A stretch of 64,000 nt of DNA from Malikia spinosa (GCF_002980625.1 NZ_PVLR01000024.1:121153-185152), one strand, 5' to 3'. Positions 33,760 through 45,161 are shown, numbered from the stretch's first letter. The notes: a model not told the origin generated them from the sequence alone. Numbers and translations are program-made.

Positions 33760-35427
33760 ATGTCACATCTCCTGTTTGATAAGCACCGTGCCACGCTCGA
33801 TGGCGCACTCCATGCCATCGCCACCCGTGGCTACTGGTCGCCCTACAGCGAAATGCCGAGCCCCAAGGTCTATGGCGAAACCGCTGCCGCCGACGGCAAG
33901 CAGGCGTTCGAGGCGCATCTGGGCCGGAACTTCGAGCTCGACCAGCCGGGCCAGAGTGGCTGGGGCGGCAAGGAGGCCTCGCCCTACGGTGTTGCGCTTG
34001 ATGTGCGCTATCCCCTGTGCGACCACGAGGCGCTGATCGCTGCCGGCCTGGCCGCCATGAAGGGCTGGCAGGCCGTGGGCGCGGCCGGGCGCACCGGCAT
34101 CTGCCTGGAAATGCTCGAGCGCCTGAACCGCCAGAGCTTCGAGATCGGCCATGCGGTCATGATGACCACCGGCCAGGGCTGGATGATGGCCTTCCAGGCT
34201 GGCGCCGCCCATGCCCAGGACCGCGGCCTGGAAGCCGTGGCCTATGCCTGGCGCGAGCAGAGCTTCGTGCCGGCCGAGACGGTGTGGGAAAAGCCGCAGG
34301 GCAAGAACCCGGCGCTGGTCATGAAGAAGCAGTTCGAGCTGGTCGGCCGTGGCGTCGGCCTGGTGGTCGGCTGCGGCACCTTCCCGACCTGGAACACCTA
34401 TCCGGGCCTGTTCGCCGCGCTGGCGACCGGCAACGCCGTCATCGTCAAGCCGCACAGCAACGCGATCCTGCCGGCTGCGATCACCGTGCGCACGCTGCGC
34501 GCCGTGCTGGCCGAGAACGGCATCGACCCCAACCTGGTGACCCTGTGCGTGGCCGAGCAGCGCAGCGTGACGCAGGCGCTGGCGACCCACCCGGCGGTCA
34601 AGTCGGTCGACTTCACCGGCAGCAATGTGTTTGGCCAGTGGCTGATCGACAACTGCAAGCAGGCCCAGGTCTATGCCGAGCTCGCGGGCGTCAACAACAT
34701 CGTGATCGACTCGACCGACGCCTACAAGGCGATGCTGGGCAACCTGGCCTTCACGCTCTCGCTCTACTCGGGCCAGATGTGCACCACCAGCCAGGCCATC
34801 ATCGTGCCGGCTGGCGGCATCGAGACCGACGAAGGCCACAAGAGCTATGACGAGGTCTGCGCCGACCTGGCCAAGGCGGTCGAGCGCCTGCTCGGCAAGC
34901 CCGAAGTCGCCTGCGCCGTGCTGGGCGCGATGCAGTCCACGGCCACCGCCGAGCGGGTCGAGCAAGCCAATGGCGCCAGTCTGGGCCGCGTGGTGCTGGC
35001 TTCCAGGAAACTCGAGAATCCCGAGTTCCCGGGTGCCGACGTGCGCACCCCGGTGCTGCTGGCGGTGGACGCCGCCGACGAGGCTTGCTATATGGAAGAG
35101 CGCTTCGGCCCGATCAGCTTCATCGTCAAGGCTGCCGACACGGCTGCGGCGATCGCGCTGTCCGAGCGCATCGTCAGCACCCATGGCGCGCTGACCGTCG
35201 GCCTGTACTCGAGCAGCCAGGACGTGATCGACGCCATGACCGAAGCCACCTGGCGCGGCAAGGTCGCGCTGTCGATCAACCTGACCGGCGGCGTGTTCGT
35301 CAACCAGTCCTCGGCCTTCTCGGACTACCACGGCACCGGCGGCAACCCGGCGGCGAACGCGTCCTACGCGGATTCGGCCTTCGTGGCCAATCGCTTCCGC
35401 GTCGTGCAGCGTCGCTACCACGTCTGA
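33760..35427 (+). CDS. paaN: Phenylacetate degradation protein PaaN (aldehyde dehydrogenase type)
   Basis: A 555-residue ALDH-superfamily protein of the PaaN group. Catalytic Cys341 lies in YSGQMCTTSQAI and a general-base Glu in YAELAGVNNIV. The start MSHLLFDKHRATLDGAL and RGYWSPYSEMPSP are typical of PaaN. It probably oxidises the ring-opened semialdehyde (3-oxo-5,6-dehydrosuberyl-CoA semialdehyde), the job done in E. coli by the ALDH half of PaaZ. Unlike PaaZ it has no MaoC-type hydratase domain. First gene of the catabolic operon. Confidence 0.92.
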   Translation: MSHLLFDKHRATLDGALHAIATRGYWSPYSEMPSPKVYGETAAADGKQAFEAHLGRNFELDQPGQSGWGGKEASPYGVALDVRYPLCDHEALIAAGLAAMKGWQAVGAAGRTGICLEMLERLNRQSFEIGHAVMMTTGQGWMMAFQAGAAHAQDRGLEAVAYAWREQSFVPAETVWEKPQGKNPALVMKKQFELVGRGVGLVVGCGTFPTWNTYPGLFAALATGNAVIVKPHSNAILPAAITVRTLRAVLAENGIDPNLVTLCVAEQRSVTQALATHPAVKSVDFTGSNVFGQWLIDNCKQAQVYAELAGVNNIVIDSTDAYKAMLGNLAFTLSLYSGQMCTTSQAIIVPAGGIETDEGHKSYDEVCADLAKAVERLLGKPEVACAVLGAMQSTATAERVEQANGASLGRVVLASRKLENPEFPGADVRTPVLLAVDAADEACYMEERFGPISFIVKAADTAAAIALSERIVSTHGALTVGLYSSSQDVIDAMTEATWRGKVALSINLTGGVFVNQSSAFSDYHGTGGNPAANASYADSAFVANRFRVVQRRYHV

Positions 35428-35437
35428 GGCGATACAG

Positions 35438-36235
35438 ATGAGCTACCAGCAGATCCTGTTCGAAGTCACTGACGGCGTGGCGCGCCTGACGCTGAACCGT
35501 CCTGACAAGATGAACAGCTTCACGGCGGCGATGCATACCGAGCTGCGCGACGCGCTCGACAGCATCCAGGCCAATCCGGCGGTGCGCGTGCTGGTGCTGA
35601 CCGGCGCCGGTCGCGGTTTCTGCGCCGGCCAGGATCTGGCCGATGCCGAGGTGCGCTTCACGCCCGGCCAGACCCCGCCCGATCTGGGCGACCTGGTCGA
35701 TCGCCATTACCAGCCGCTGGTCATGCGTCTCAAGAACCTGCGCGTGCCGACCATCGCTGCCGTCAACGGCATTGCCGCCGGTGCCGGTGCCAGCCTGGCG
35801 CTGGCCTGCGACCTGGTGCTGGCCGCGAAGTCGGCCTCCTTCCTGCAGGCCTTCAGCAAGATCGGCTTGATCCCGGATACCGGCAGCACCTGGCTGCTGC
35901 CGCAGCGCGTCGGCATGGCGCGCGCCATGGGGCTGGCGCTGCTGGCCGACAAGCTGCCGGCCGAGCAGGCCGCTGCCTGGGGCCTGATCTGGGCCGTCCA
36001 TGACGACGCGGTCTTTGGTTCGGAAGTCGATGCGCTGGCCGCCCGGCTGGCCGTCATGCCGACCAAGGCCCTGGTGCGCACGCGCCAGCTGATGCAGGCC
36101 GCGCCGACCCACACGCTGGAGCAGCAGCTGGCGATGGAGGGCGGTTTCATGCGCGAGCTCGGTCGCAGCGCCGACTATGTCGAGGGCGTGAGTGCCTTCC
36201 TGGACAAACGCGCGCCGCGCTTCACGGGAGCCTGA
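35438..36235 (+). CDS. paaG: Ring-1,2-epoxyphenylacetyl-CoA isomerase (oxepin-CoA forming) PaaG
   Basis: A 265-residue crotonase-fold enzyme. GRGFCAGQDLAD forms part of the oxyanion hole (~residues 54-65) and FSKIGLIPDTGSTWLLPQRVG contains the catalytic Asp typical of PaaG rather than the Glu pair of hydratases. It converts the epoxide to the oxepin and can isomerise double bonds later in the pathway. It lies 10 bases after paaN and 2 bases before paaH, in one transcript. Confidence 0.93.
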   Translation: MSYQQILFEVTDGVARLTLNRPDKMNSFTAAMHTELRDALDSIQANPAVRVLVLTGAGRGFCAGQDLADAEVRFTPGQTPPDLGDLVDRHYQPLVMRLKNLRVPTIAAVNGIAAGAGASLALACDLVLAAKSASFLQAFSKIGLIPDTGSTWLLPQRVGMARAMGLALLADKLPAEQAAAWGLIWAVHDDAVFGSEVDALAARLAVMPTKALVRTRQLMQAAPTHTLEQQLAMEGGFMRELGRSADYVEGVSAFLDKRAPRFTGA

Positions 36236-36237
36236 GC

Positions 36238-37779
36238 ATGAGCATGAGCATGAGCAAGCAGGCATTGCCCCTTTCCACCCCGGTGGCCGTCATCGGCGCC
36301 GGCGCCATGGGTGCCGGCATCGCGCAGGTCGCGGCCCAGGCCGGTCATCCGGTCCGGCTGCTCGACAACCGCGCCGGCGCGGCCGAACAGGCCGTGGCGG
36401 GTATCCGCGCCCAGCTGACCAAGCTGGCCGACAAGGGCAAGCTGAGCCCCGAAGCGGCGCAGGCCGCGGCTGAGCGCCTGTCGGCTGCGGCGTCGAGCGC
36501 CGAGCTTGCCGATGCCGGCCTGGTGATCGAGGCCATCGTCGAGAACCTCGAGGTCAAGCGCGCGCTGTTTCGCGAGCTCGAGGCGATCTGCGGCGCCGAC
36601 TGCATCTTCGCGACCAATACCTCGTCGATCTCGGTCACCGCGATCGCCGCCGGCCTGCAGCGGCCCGAGCGCCTGGTCGGCATGCATTTCTTCAACCCGG
36701 CGCCGCTGATGGCGCTGGTCGAGATCGTCTCGGGCCTGGCGAGCGAGCGCCAACTGGCCGACACGCTGTTCGACACTGCAGCCGCCTGGGGCAAGACCCC
36801 GGTGCACGCCAAGTCGACCCCCGGCTTCATCGTCAACCGCGTCGCGCGCCCCTACTATGCGGAAGGCTTGCGCCTGCTGCAGGAGGGCGCGGCCGATTGC
36901 GCCACCATCGACGCCGTGATGCGCGAGGCCGGCGGCTTCCGCATGGGGCCGTTCGAGCTGATGGACATGATCGGCCATGACGTCAACTTCGCGGTCACGA
37001 AATCGGTCTGGAACGCCTTCTACCAGGACCCGCGTTTCCAGCCCTCGCTGATCCAGCAGGAGCTGGTCGATGCCGGCTTCATCGGCCGCAAGAGCGGGCG
37101 CGGCTTCTACGACTACCGCGCCGGCGCCGAACGTGCGCAGCCGCAGAGCGCTGTCCCCGTCGGCGTGCCGGCGGACATCCTGGTCTGCGGTGACAGCCCG
37201 GCTGCGCTGGCGCTGGCCGCGCGCTTGCAGGCCGCCGGGGTCGCGTTCAGCCGCGCCGCTTCGATCGACGGCCGCATTGCCGAGACCGGCAGCGTGGTGC
37301 TGTTCCAGACCGATGGCCGCAGCGCGACCCAGCGCGCCTGCAACAGCGGCATCGCCAATCTGGCGCTGGTTGACCTGGCGCTCGACTACGGCCAGGCCAG
37401 CCGTCTGGCGCTGGCGCTGGCACGCCAGGCGAACCCGGCTGCGCAGCAGGCGGCCGTCGGCCTGCTGCAAGCTGCCGGTTATGCGGTGGCCCTGCTGGCC
37501 GATGTACCGGGCCTGGCCGTCATGCGCACGGTCGCGATGCTGGCCAACGAGGCCGCCGACGCGGTGAACCAGGGCGTCTGCGACGCCGCCGCTGCCGACG
37601 CCGCCATGCGCCTGGGCGTCAACTACCCGCGCGGTCCGCTGGCCTGGGCCGATGCGGTCGGCGTCGAGCGCATCCGCACCGTGCTGGCCCATCTGAACCA
37701 GTTCTATGGCGAGGACCGCTACCGTGTTTCCCCGCTGATCCAGCAAGCCGTCCATGCCGGGAGTCCGATCCATGGTTGA
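36238..37779 (+). CDS. paaH: 3-hydroxyacyl-CoA dehydrogenase PaaH
   Basis: A 513-residue NAD-dependent dehydrogenase for 3-hydroxyadipyl-CoA. A Rossmann motif GAGAMGAGIAQVAAQAG lies near the N-terminus, with FATNTSSISVTAIA, the catalytic-His segment GMHFFNPAPLM, and STPGFIVNRVARPYYAEG. A second 3HCDH C-terminal domain follows (~residues 300-513). It starts with three tandem ATGAGC units, so starts at 36238, 36244 and 36250 are all possible; the first has CGGGAG at 7-base spacing. The stop overlaps paaI by 8 bases. Confidence 0.93.
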   Translation: MSMSMSKQALPLSTPVAVIGAGAMGAGIAQVAAQAGHPVRLLDNRAGAAEQAVAGIRAQLTKLADKGKLSPEAAQAAAERLSAAASSAELADAGLVIEAIVENLEVKRALFRELEAICGADCIFATNTSSISVTAIAAGLQRPERLVGMHFFNPAPLMALVEIVSGLASERQLADTLFDTAAAWGKTPVHAKSTPGFIVNRVARPYYAEGLRLLQEGAADCATIDAVMREAGGFRMGPFELMDMIGHDVNFAVTKSVWNAFYQDPRFQPSLIQQELVDAGFIGRKSGRGFYDYRAGAERAQPQSAVPVGVPADILVCGDSPAALALAARLQAAGVAFSRAASIDGRIAETGSVVLFQTDGRSATQRACNSGIANLALVDLALDYGQASRLALALARQANPAAQQAAVGLLQAAGYAVALLADVPGLAVMRTVAMLANEAADAVNQGVCDAAAADAAMRLGVNYPRGPLAWADAVGVERIRTVLAHLNQFYGEDRYRVSPLIQQAVHAGSPIHG

Positions 37780-38242
37780 AGCCAACAGCCCCAGCCCCAG
37801 CAGCGATCCGCAGGCACTGGCCGATGCCGCTGCCGATGCCATGTGGTCGCGCGACGCCGTCGCCCGGGCGCTGGGCATGGAGCGGGTCGAGGTCACGCCC
37901 GGCCATGCCACGCTGCGCATGCGCGTGCGCTCCGACATGGCCAACGGCCACCATATCTGCCATGGCGGAATGATCTTCACGCTGGCTGATACCGCCTTTG
38001 CCTACGCCTGCAACAGCTACAACCAGAACACCGTGGCCTCGGCCTGCCACATCGACTTCCTGGCGCCGGGGCGCGAAGGCGATCTGCTCGAGGCGCAGGC
38101 CGTCGAGCGTGCGGCGGGCGGTCGCACCGGCGTCTATGACGTCACGGTCAGCGTCGTCGGCGGCAAGACCCTCGCGCTGTTTCGCGGCAAGAGCGCCCGC
38201 ATCAAGGGCGAGGTGACGGCCAGCCTGGCTGACGCGCAGTAA
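37772..38242 (+). CDS. paaI: Hydroxyphenylacetyl-CoA thioesterase PaaI
   Basis: A 156-residue hotdog-fold thioesterase. The motif HHICHGGMIFTLADTAFAYACNS, including the active-site Asp, is at about residues 59-80. PaaI clears dead-end CoA esters and frees CoA when the pathway stalls. The ATG at 37772 has GGGAG at 8-base spacing; an ATG at 37754 is also in frame but lies deeper in paaH. Co-transcribed with paaGH and paaK. Confidence 0.93.
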   Translation: MVEANSPSPSSDPQALADAAADAMWSRDAVARALGMERVEVTPGHATLRMRVRSDMANGHHICHGGMIFTLADTAFAYACNSYNQNTVASACHIDFLAPGREGDLLEAQAVERAAGGRTGVYDVTVSVVGGKTLALFRGKSARIKGEVTASLADAQ

Positions 38243-38287
38243 GCCTCGTCCCGCAACCACCATCACAAGAATCGACAGAGGAAACCC

Positions 38288-39613
<1,326 letters not shown>

Positions 39614-39632
39614 GCAGGTCAGGAAACATCCC

Positions 39633-40415
39633 ATGTACCAGACTCTGAGCATCGAGCGCCGCGACCGCGTCGCCACGATCTGGATGGACCGGCCCGAGGT
39701 GTTCAACGCCTTCGACGAGCAGCTGATTGCCGACCTGCAGGCGGCCTGCGCCGAACTCGACGCCGATGACTCGGTGCGGGTGGTGGTGCTGGGCGGCAAG
39801 GGCAAGCATTTCTCGGCTGGCGCCGACCTGAACTGGATGAAGCGCGCCTCGGCCTTCAGCGAGGAAGAGAACCGCGCCGACGCGCGCCGCTTTGCCGCCA
39901 TGCTGCGCGTCCTGTCCGGCCTGTCCAAGCCGACCATCGCGCGCATCCAGGGCGCTGCGCTGGGCGGCGGCACCGGCCTGGCCGCGGCCTGCGACATGGC
40001 GGTGGCCAGCCATGACGCCTCATTCGCGACCTCCGAGGTCAAGTTCGGCATCATCCCGGCGGTCATCAGCCCCTATGTGCTGCGCGCGATTGGCCCGCGC
40101 CAGGCGCTGCGCTATTTCCAGAGCGGCGAGCGCTTCAGCGCCCGGCGTGCCTACGAGATCGGCCTGGTCAACGAGGTCTGCGAGCGCGACGACCTCGACG
40201 CGACGCTGGCGCTGCTGATCGAGCCGCTGATTGCTGGCGCGCCGCGGGCGCAGCAGGCCGCCAAGGATTTGATCGCGGCCGTCGACGGTCGCCCGATCGA
40301 CGACGCTGTCAGCGAGGAAACCGCCCAGCGCATCGCGCGTCAGCGCGCCACCGACGAGGCGCGCGATGGCATCGCCGCCTTCCTCGACAAGAGATCCCCG
40401 AGCTGGCTGCTCTGA
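39633..40415 (+). CDS. Enoyl-CoA hydratase/isomerase family protein, LiuC-like
   Basis: A 260-residue crotonase. [21 protein letters not shown] is the sequence feature seen in methylglutaconyl-CoA hydratases (LiuC) of leucine catabolism. [18 protein letters not shown] and [21 protein letters not shown] complete the active site. It lies inside the paa operon between paaK and paaA, where no standard paa gene belongs. It might serve as an additional hydratase for pathway intermediates, or it could be a recruited LiuC. No other leucine genes are nearby. Confidence 0.82.
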   Translation: MYQTLSIERRDRVATIWMDRPEVFNAFDEQLIADLQAACAELDADDSVRVVVLGGKGKHFSAGADLNWMKRASAFSEEENRADARRFAAMLRVLSGLSKPTIARIQGAALGGGTGLAAACDMAVASHDASFATSEVKFGIIPAVISPYVLRAIGPRQALRYFQSGERFSARRAYEIGLVNEVCERDDLDATLALLIEPLIAGAPRAQQAAKDLIAAVDGRPIDDAVSEETAQRIARQRATDEARDGIAAFLDKRSPSWLL

Positions 40416-40459
40416 GCGGCCGATTCCGTCAACCGCTTCATTCCCCAGGAGTCAACACC

Positions 40460-41470
40460 ATGTACACGCAATCCTTCAGCGTATCGGATGAGCCGGGCAA
40501 GCCGCTCAAGCCGGTGGCTTCGACCGAACCGGTCGAATTGATGGCCAGGTTCGATGCCCGCATCGACGCCGACGGCCGCATCGAGCCGCAGGACTGGATG
40601 CCAGAGGCCTACCGCAAGACCCTGGTGCGCCAGATCAGCCAGCACGCGCACAGCGAGATCGTCGGCATGCTGCCCGAGGGCAACTGGATCAGCCGCGCCC
40701 CGAGCTTGAAGCGCAAGGCGATCCTGATCGCCAAGGTGCAGGACGAGGGCGGCCATGGCCTGTACCTGTATTCCGCCGCCGAAACGCTGGGTACCAGCCG
40801 TGACCAGATGCTCGACGGCCTGCATTCGGGCAAGGCCAAGTACAGCTCGATCTTCAACTATCCGACTCTGAGCTGGGCCGATGTCGGCGTGATCGGCTGG
40901 CTGGTCGATGGCGCCGCCATCATGAACCAGGTGCCGCTGTGCCGCTGCTCCTACGGCCCCTATGCCCGTGCCATGGTGCGCGTCTGCAAGGAGGAATCCT
41001 TCCACCAGCGCCAGGGCTACGAAGCGCTGCTGGTCATGATGCAGGGCACCGAGGAACAGAAGGCGATGGTGCAGGACGCCGTCAACCGCTACTGGTGGAA
41101 ATGCCTGGCCATGTTCGGACCGCCCGACGCCGACAGCCCCAACAGCGTGCAGGGCATGCGCTGGGGCATCAAGCGCATCAGCAACGACGATCTGCGCCAG
41201 AAGTTCGTCGACGCGACCGTGCCGCAGGCCAAGGTGCTGGGCGTGACCCTGCCCGATCCGGACCTGAAGTGGAACGAGGAGCGCGGCCATTACGACTACG
41301 GTCAGATCGACTGGGACGAGTTCTGGCAGACCGTCAACGGCAACGGCCCTTGCAACAAGGAACGTCTGTCGACCCGCGTGAAAGCGCACCACGATGGCCA
41401 GTGGGTGCGCGATGCCGCGCTGGCCCACGCCCGCAAACAGCAACAACGAGCAATGAAGGAGGCAGCATGA
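40460..41470 (+). CDS. paaA: Phenylacetyl-CoA epoxidase subunit PaaA
   Basis: A 336-residue ferritin-like catalytic subunit of the bacterial multicomponent monooxygenase. Its di-iron site includes [34 protein letters not shown] and the later [15 protein letters not shown] helices. It inserts one oxygen atom into the aromatic ring of phenylacetyl-CoA. An AGGAG site precedes the ATG and its stop overlaps paaB by 4 bases. Confidence 0.97.
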   Translation: MYTQSFSVSDEPGKPLKPVASTEPVELMARFDARIDADGRIEPQDWMPEAYRKTLVRQISQHAHSEIVGMLPEGNWISRAPSLKRKAILIAKVQDEGGHGLYLYSAAETLGTSRDQMLDGLHSGKAKYSSIFNYPTLSWADVGVIGWLVDGAAIMNQVPLCRCSYGPYARAMVRVCKEESFHQRQGYEALLVMMQGTEEQKAMVQDAVNRYWWKCLAMFGPPDADSPNSVQGMRWGIKRISNDDLRQKFVDATVPQAKVLGVTLPDPDLKWNEERGHYDYGQIDWDEFWQTVNGNGPCNKERLSTRVKAHHDGQWVRDAALAHARKQQQRAMKEAA

Positions 41471-41760
41471 GCGCCGCACTGAAGGAATGGCCCCTGTGGG
41501 AAGTTTTTGTTCGCAGCAAGCAGGGTCTTGAGCACAAGCACTGCGGCAGCCTGCACGCGTCCGATGCGCAGCATGCGCTCGAGATGGCACGCGATGTCTA
41601 CACCCGGCGCCAGGAAGGCGTGAGCATCTGGGTGCTGCCCTCGGCCCAGATCACCGCCAGCAACCCGGATGACAAGGGCGAACTGTTCGATCCGGCGGCC
41701 GACAAGATCTACCGCCATCCGACCTTCTACGAAATCCCGGAAGCCGTGGGGCATATGTAA
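41467..41760 (+). CDS. paaB: Phenylacetyl-CoA epoxidase subunit PaaB
   Basis: A 97-residue bridging subunit of the epoxidase. [24 protein letters not shown] and REDVYTRR-type spacing ([20 protein letters not shown]) are the family features. The real start is ATG 41467, overlapping paaA by 4 bases; the frame continues upstream only as a shadow of paaA. It joins PaaAC heterodimers. PaaC starts directly after its stop. Confidence 0.96.
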   Translation: MSAALKEWPLWEVFVRSKQGLEHKHCGSLHASDAQHALEMARDVYTRRQEGVSIWVLPSAQITASNPDDKGELFDPAADKIYRHPTFYEIPEAVGHM

Positions 41761-42543
41761 ATGAGCGCGACTGCCAACTACCTGCTGCACCTGGCCGACA
41801 ACGCCGTGGTGCTGGGCCAGCGCAACGCCGAATGGTGCGGCCACGGCCCGGCGCTCGAGGAAGACATCGCGCTGGCCAACGTCAGCCTGGACCTGATCGG
41901 CCAGGCCCGCCTGCTGTACCAGCAGGCGGCGACCGAGCTCGGCGGCGACGCCACCGAGGACCGGCTGGCCTATTTCCGCGATGTGCCGGAGTTCCGCAAC
42001 TACACGCTGCTGGAACTGCCGCACCACAGCGCGCTGGTCGGCTACGCCAAGAGCGACCTCGACTACGGCACCACCATCGTGCGCAACTTCCTCTACAGCG
42101 CGCTGATGGTGCTGGTGTGGGAACAGCTGCAGCAGTCGAAAGACGAGCAACTGGCCGCCATCGCCGCCAAGTCCTTGAAGGAAGTGCGCTACCACCTGCG
42201 CCACTCGCGCGACTGGCTGGTGCGCCTGGGTGACGGCACCGACGACTCGCACGCCCGCGTGCAGGCCGCGCTCGACCATCTGATGCCCTACACCCAGGAA
42301 TTCTGGACCGGCAGCAGCATGGAGGCTGCAGCCGTCGCCGCTGGCGTCGGGGTTGATGTCGCCGCGCTCAAGTCCGACTGGGACCAGCTGGTCGACGACG
42401 CGCTGCTTGAGGCCACCCTGCAGCGCCCGAAAGGCGAGGGCTATGTGACCCAGGGCAAGAACGGCCTGCATTCCGAGCACCTCGGCTTCCTGCTGTCCGA
42501 GATGCAGGGCCTGGCCCGCTCCCACCCCACCGCCACCTGGTAA
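41761..42543 (+). CDS. paaC: Phenylacetyl-CoA epoxidase structural subunit PaaC
   Basis: A 260-residue ferritin-like subunit that lacks a complete metal site and supports PaaA. Recognisable segments are LADNAVVLGQRNAEWCGHGP near the start and LKEVRYHLRHSRDWLVRLGDGT near residue 140. The ATG immediately follows the paaB stop (TAA ATG). Confidence 0.96.
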   Translation: MSATANYLLHLADNAVVLGQRNAEWCGHGPALEEDIALANVSLDLIGQARLLYQQAATELGGDATEDRLAYFRDVPEFRNYTLLELPHHSALVGYAKSDLDYGTTIVRNFLYSALMVLVWEQLQQSKDEQLAAIAAKSLKEVRYHLRHSRDWLVRLGDGTDDSHARVQAALDHLMPYTQEFWTGSSMEAAAVAAGVGVDVAALKSDWDQLVDDALLEATLQRPKGEGYVTQGKNGLHSEHLGFLLSEMQGLARSHPTATW

Positions 42544-42547
42544 GCCC

Positions 42548-43087
42548 ATGAGCGCCGTCGCCTTTGCTGATGCTTCTGCTGCCGTGCAAGCGGCCTGGAC
42601 CGCACTCGATGTGCTGACCGATCCCGAGATCCCGGTCGTGTCGCTGCGCGAACTCGGCATCCTGCGCGACGTGCGCCTGGGTGTCGACGGGCTGGAGGTG
42701 GTGATCACGCCGACCTACAGCGGCTGCCCGGCCATGGGCCAGATCGAGGACGACGTGCGCGCCACCCTGCAGGCCGCCGGCCTGCAAGGCCGGGTCATCA
42801 CCCAGCTCGCGCCGGCATGGACCACTGACTGGATGACCGACGCGGCGCGCGACAAGCTGCGCGCCTACGGCATCGCACCGCCGCAGCATCGCTGCGCCAG
42901 CCAGCCGCTGCTGGGCGAGAGCCCGCTGCGCTTCGTGCGCCAGGCTGCAAAGCCCGAGCTGGTGCCCTGTCCGCATTGCGGCTCCAGCCATACGGTGGAG
43001 TCCTCGCATTTCGGCTCCACCGCCTGCAAGGCACTCTACAAGTGTCTGGACTGCCAAGAGCCGTTCGACTACTTCAAGCCGTATTAA
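42548..43087 (+). CDS. paaD: Epoxidase maturation protein PaaD
   Basis: A 179-residue protein with an N-terminal MIP18/DUF59 domain (LTDPEIPVVSLRELGILRDV, ~residues 19-38; TYSGCPAMGQIE near 57). The C-terminal zinc-binding part has CPHCGSSHT and CLDCQEPF pairs. It is needed for iron-sulfur or di-iron centre assembly in the epoxidase and is not part of the final enzyme. Gene order A-B-C-D-E is canonical. Confidence 0.95.
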   Translation: MSAVAFADASAAVQAAWTALDVLTDPEIPVVSLRELGILRDVRLGVDGLEVVITPTYSGCPAMGQIEDDVRATLQAAGLQGRVITQLAPAWTTDWMTDAARDKLRAYGIAPPQHRCASQPLLGESPLRFVRQAAKPELVPCPHCGSSHTVESSHFGSTACKALYKCLDCQEPFDYFKPY

Positions 43088-43107
43088 GTTTTACCGGAGA
43101 CACCCGC

Positions 43108-44211
43108 ATGTCTGCCCCCCGTTTTCAAGAGCTCAAGGTCAAGCAAGTCAGCCCGGAAGCGGCTGGCTCGGTGGCCATCACCTTCGACATTCCCGCCGAG
43201 GCGCGTGCCGACTTCCATTTCGAGCCCGGTCAGTTCCTGACCCTGCGCGCGATGGTCAACGGCCAGGATGTGCGGCGCAACTACTCGATCAGCAGCCCGC
43301 GCAGCCGTCTGCATAAGTGCGGCGAGCTCGAGGTCGGCATCCGCCCGGTCGAAGGCGGCCTGTTCTCCAACTGGGCCGCCAGCGCGCTCAAGGTCGGTGA
43401 TTCGCTCAGCGTGCTGCCGCCCGAGGGCCGCTTCACGGTCAAGAAGGCGCGCGCGATCCACCGCGTCGGCTTTGCTGCCGGCTCCGGCATCACGCCGATC
43501 CTGTCGATCGCCGCCACCACGCTCGAGGAGCAGCCCGAGTCCAAGTTCACTCTGGTCTACGGCAACCGCCGCATGAGCAGCGTGATGTTCAATGAGGCGC
43601 TGCAGGACTTGAAGGACCGCTTTGCCGGCCGCTTCACGATGATCCACATCCTGTCGCGCCAGGCGCAGGAAGTCGACCTGCTGCAAGGCCGCATCGACGG
43701 CGCCAAGGTGCGCGCCATCATCGGCGCGCTGCTGCCGGTCAAGAGCATGGACGAGGTCTTCATCTGCGGCCCCGAGGCCATGATCGAGGCGACCGAGCAG
43801 GCGCTGATCGCCGCCGGCGTGCCCGAGAGCCGGGTCCACAGCGAGCGCTTCGCGAGCTCGGCGGCGCAGGCGGCCAAGGTGCAGGCCGATACCGACTCCG
43901 CCACGGCCAAGTCCACCGCTGCCAAGGATGTCCAGATGACTGTGGTGGTCGACGGCAAGCAGTTCGAGATTCCCGTCAGCCGCGACGAGCACCTGCTTGA
44001 CGCCGCGCTCAATGCCGGCCTGGACCTGCCGTTCTCCTGCAAGGCCGGCGTCTGCTGCACCTGCCGCTGCAAGGTGATGGAGGGCAGCGCCACCATGGAC
44101 AAGAACTACACGCTCGAAGCCGACGAGGTGGCGCAAGGCTATGTGCTGAGCTGCCAGGCCCGTGCCGCGGCCGACACCATCAAGCTGGTGCTGAGCTTCG
44201 ACCACCGCTGA
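43108..44211 (+). CDS. paaE: Phenylacetyl-CoA epoxidase reductase PaaE
   Basis: A 367-residue electron-transfer subunit. Residues ~1-110 form the FAD domain with RRNYSISS. Residues ~115-240 form the NAD(P) domain with GFAAGSGITPILSI. A C-terminal plant-type ferredoxin carries the 2Fe-2S cysteines in CKAGVCCTCRCKV and CQAR. It passes electrons from NADPH to PaaA. The start ATG 43108 has CGGAGA upstream; an upstream frame extension overlaps paaD only. A small hairpin GGGCG-TAAGT-CGCCC (44218-44232) follows the stop. Confidence 0.95.
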   Translation: MSAPRFQELKVKQVSPEAAGSVAITFDIPAEARADFHFEPGQFLTLRAMVNGQDVRRNYSISSPRSRLHKCGELEVGIRPVEGGLFSNWAASALKVGDSLSVLPPEGRFTVKKARAIHRVGFAAGSGITPILSIAATTLEEQPESKFTLVYGNRRMSSVMFNEALQDLKDRFAGRFTMIHILSRQAQEVDLLQGRIDGAKVRAIIGALLPVKSMDEVFICGPEAMIEATEQALIAAGVPESRVHSERFASSAAQAAKVQADTDSATAKSTAAKDVQMTVVVDGKQFEIPVSRDEHLLDAALNAGLDLPFSCKAGVCCTCRCKVMEGSATMDKNYTLEADEVAQGYVLSCQARAAADTIKLVLSFDHR

Positions 44212-44313
44212 TCAGCCGGGCGTAAGTCGCCCACTGTAAGCTGCCGCCGCCACAGGGCCGGATTTCGAATCTGGCTATAGTGGGGCGGTTTTTTTTAGCT
44301 CTGGACATTTGTC

Positions 44314-45096
44314 ATGACCTCTACCCCCGAATTCATCCAGGTCCGTACCGAGGGCCGCGTCGGCATCGTCACGCTGTATCGTCCCAAGCAGCTCAACGCG
44401 CTCAACGACCAGCTGATCGACGAGCTCGGCGCCGCCCTCAAGGCCTTCGACGCCGACGAGGCGATCGGCTGCATGATCGTGACCGGCAGCGAGAAGGCCT
44501 TTGCCGCTGGCGCCGACATCGGCGCCATGGCCAGCTACAGCTTTGCCGATGTCTACCAGGGCGACTACATCACGCGCAACTGGGAAACCATCCGCCAGAT
44601 CAGGAAGCCCGTGATCGCGGCGGTGAGCGGCTTCGCGCTCGGCGGCGGCTGCGAGCTGGCCATGATGTGCGACTTCATCATCGCGGCGGACAACGCCAAG
44701 TTCGGCCAGCCCGAAATCAAGCTGGCCGTGATTCCGGGCGCTGGCGGCACCCAGCGCCTGCCGCGCGCGGTCGGCAAGTCCAAGGCGATGGACATGGTGC
44801 TGACCGGGCGCATGATGGACGCGCAGGAAGCCGAGCGCGCCGGTCTGGTCTCGCGCGTGGTGCCGCTCGATAAGCTGCAGGACGAGGCGCTCGGCGCGGC
44901 CTTGACGATCTGCAACTACTCGCTGCCCAGCGTGCTGGCGGCCAAGGAGTCGGTCAACCGCGCCTTCGAGGGCGGACTGTCCGACGGCGTGATGTTCGAG
45001 CGCCGGCTGTTCCACGCGCTGTTCGCCACCGCCGACCAGAAGGAGGGCATGGCGGCCTTCGTCGAGAAGCGCAAGCCCGAATTCCGGCACTGCTGA
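44314..45096 (+). CDS. paaF: Enoyl-CoA hydratase PaaF
   Basis: A 260-residue crotonase hydrating 2,3-dehydroadipyl-CoA to 3-hydroxyadipyl-CoA. Hallmarks are [28 protein letters not shown] and [24 protein letters not shown], with both catalytic Glu positions present. It is separated from paaE by 102 bases holding a weak hairpin and a TATAGT -10-like element (44276-44281), so it may have its own promoter. A generic short-chain hydratase role is also possible. Confidence 0.87.
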   Translation: MTSTPEFIQVRTEGRVGIVTLYRPKQLNALNDQLIDELGAALKAFDADEAIGCMIVTGSEKAFAAGADIGAMASYSFADVYQGDYITRNWETIRQIRKPVIAAVSGFALGGGCELAMMCDFIIAADNAKFGQPEIKLAVIPGAGGTQRLPRAVGKSKAMDMVLTGRMMDAQEAERAGLVSRVVPLDKLQDEALGAALTICNYSLPSVLAAKESVNRAFEGGLSDGVMFERRLFHALFATADQKEGMAAFVEKRKPEFRHC

Positions 45097-45161
45097 TCTG
45101 GTGCCACTGATCCGGCGCCGCTGCACCGGTTCAGCATTTCAGCGGCTCAGTGGCGCGTCGC

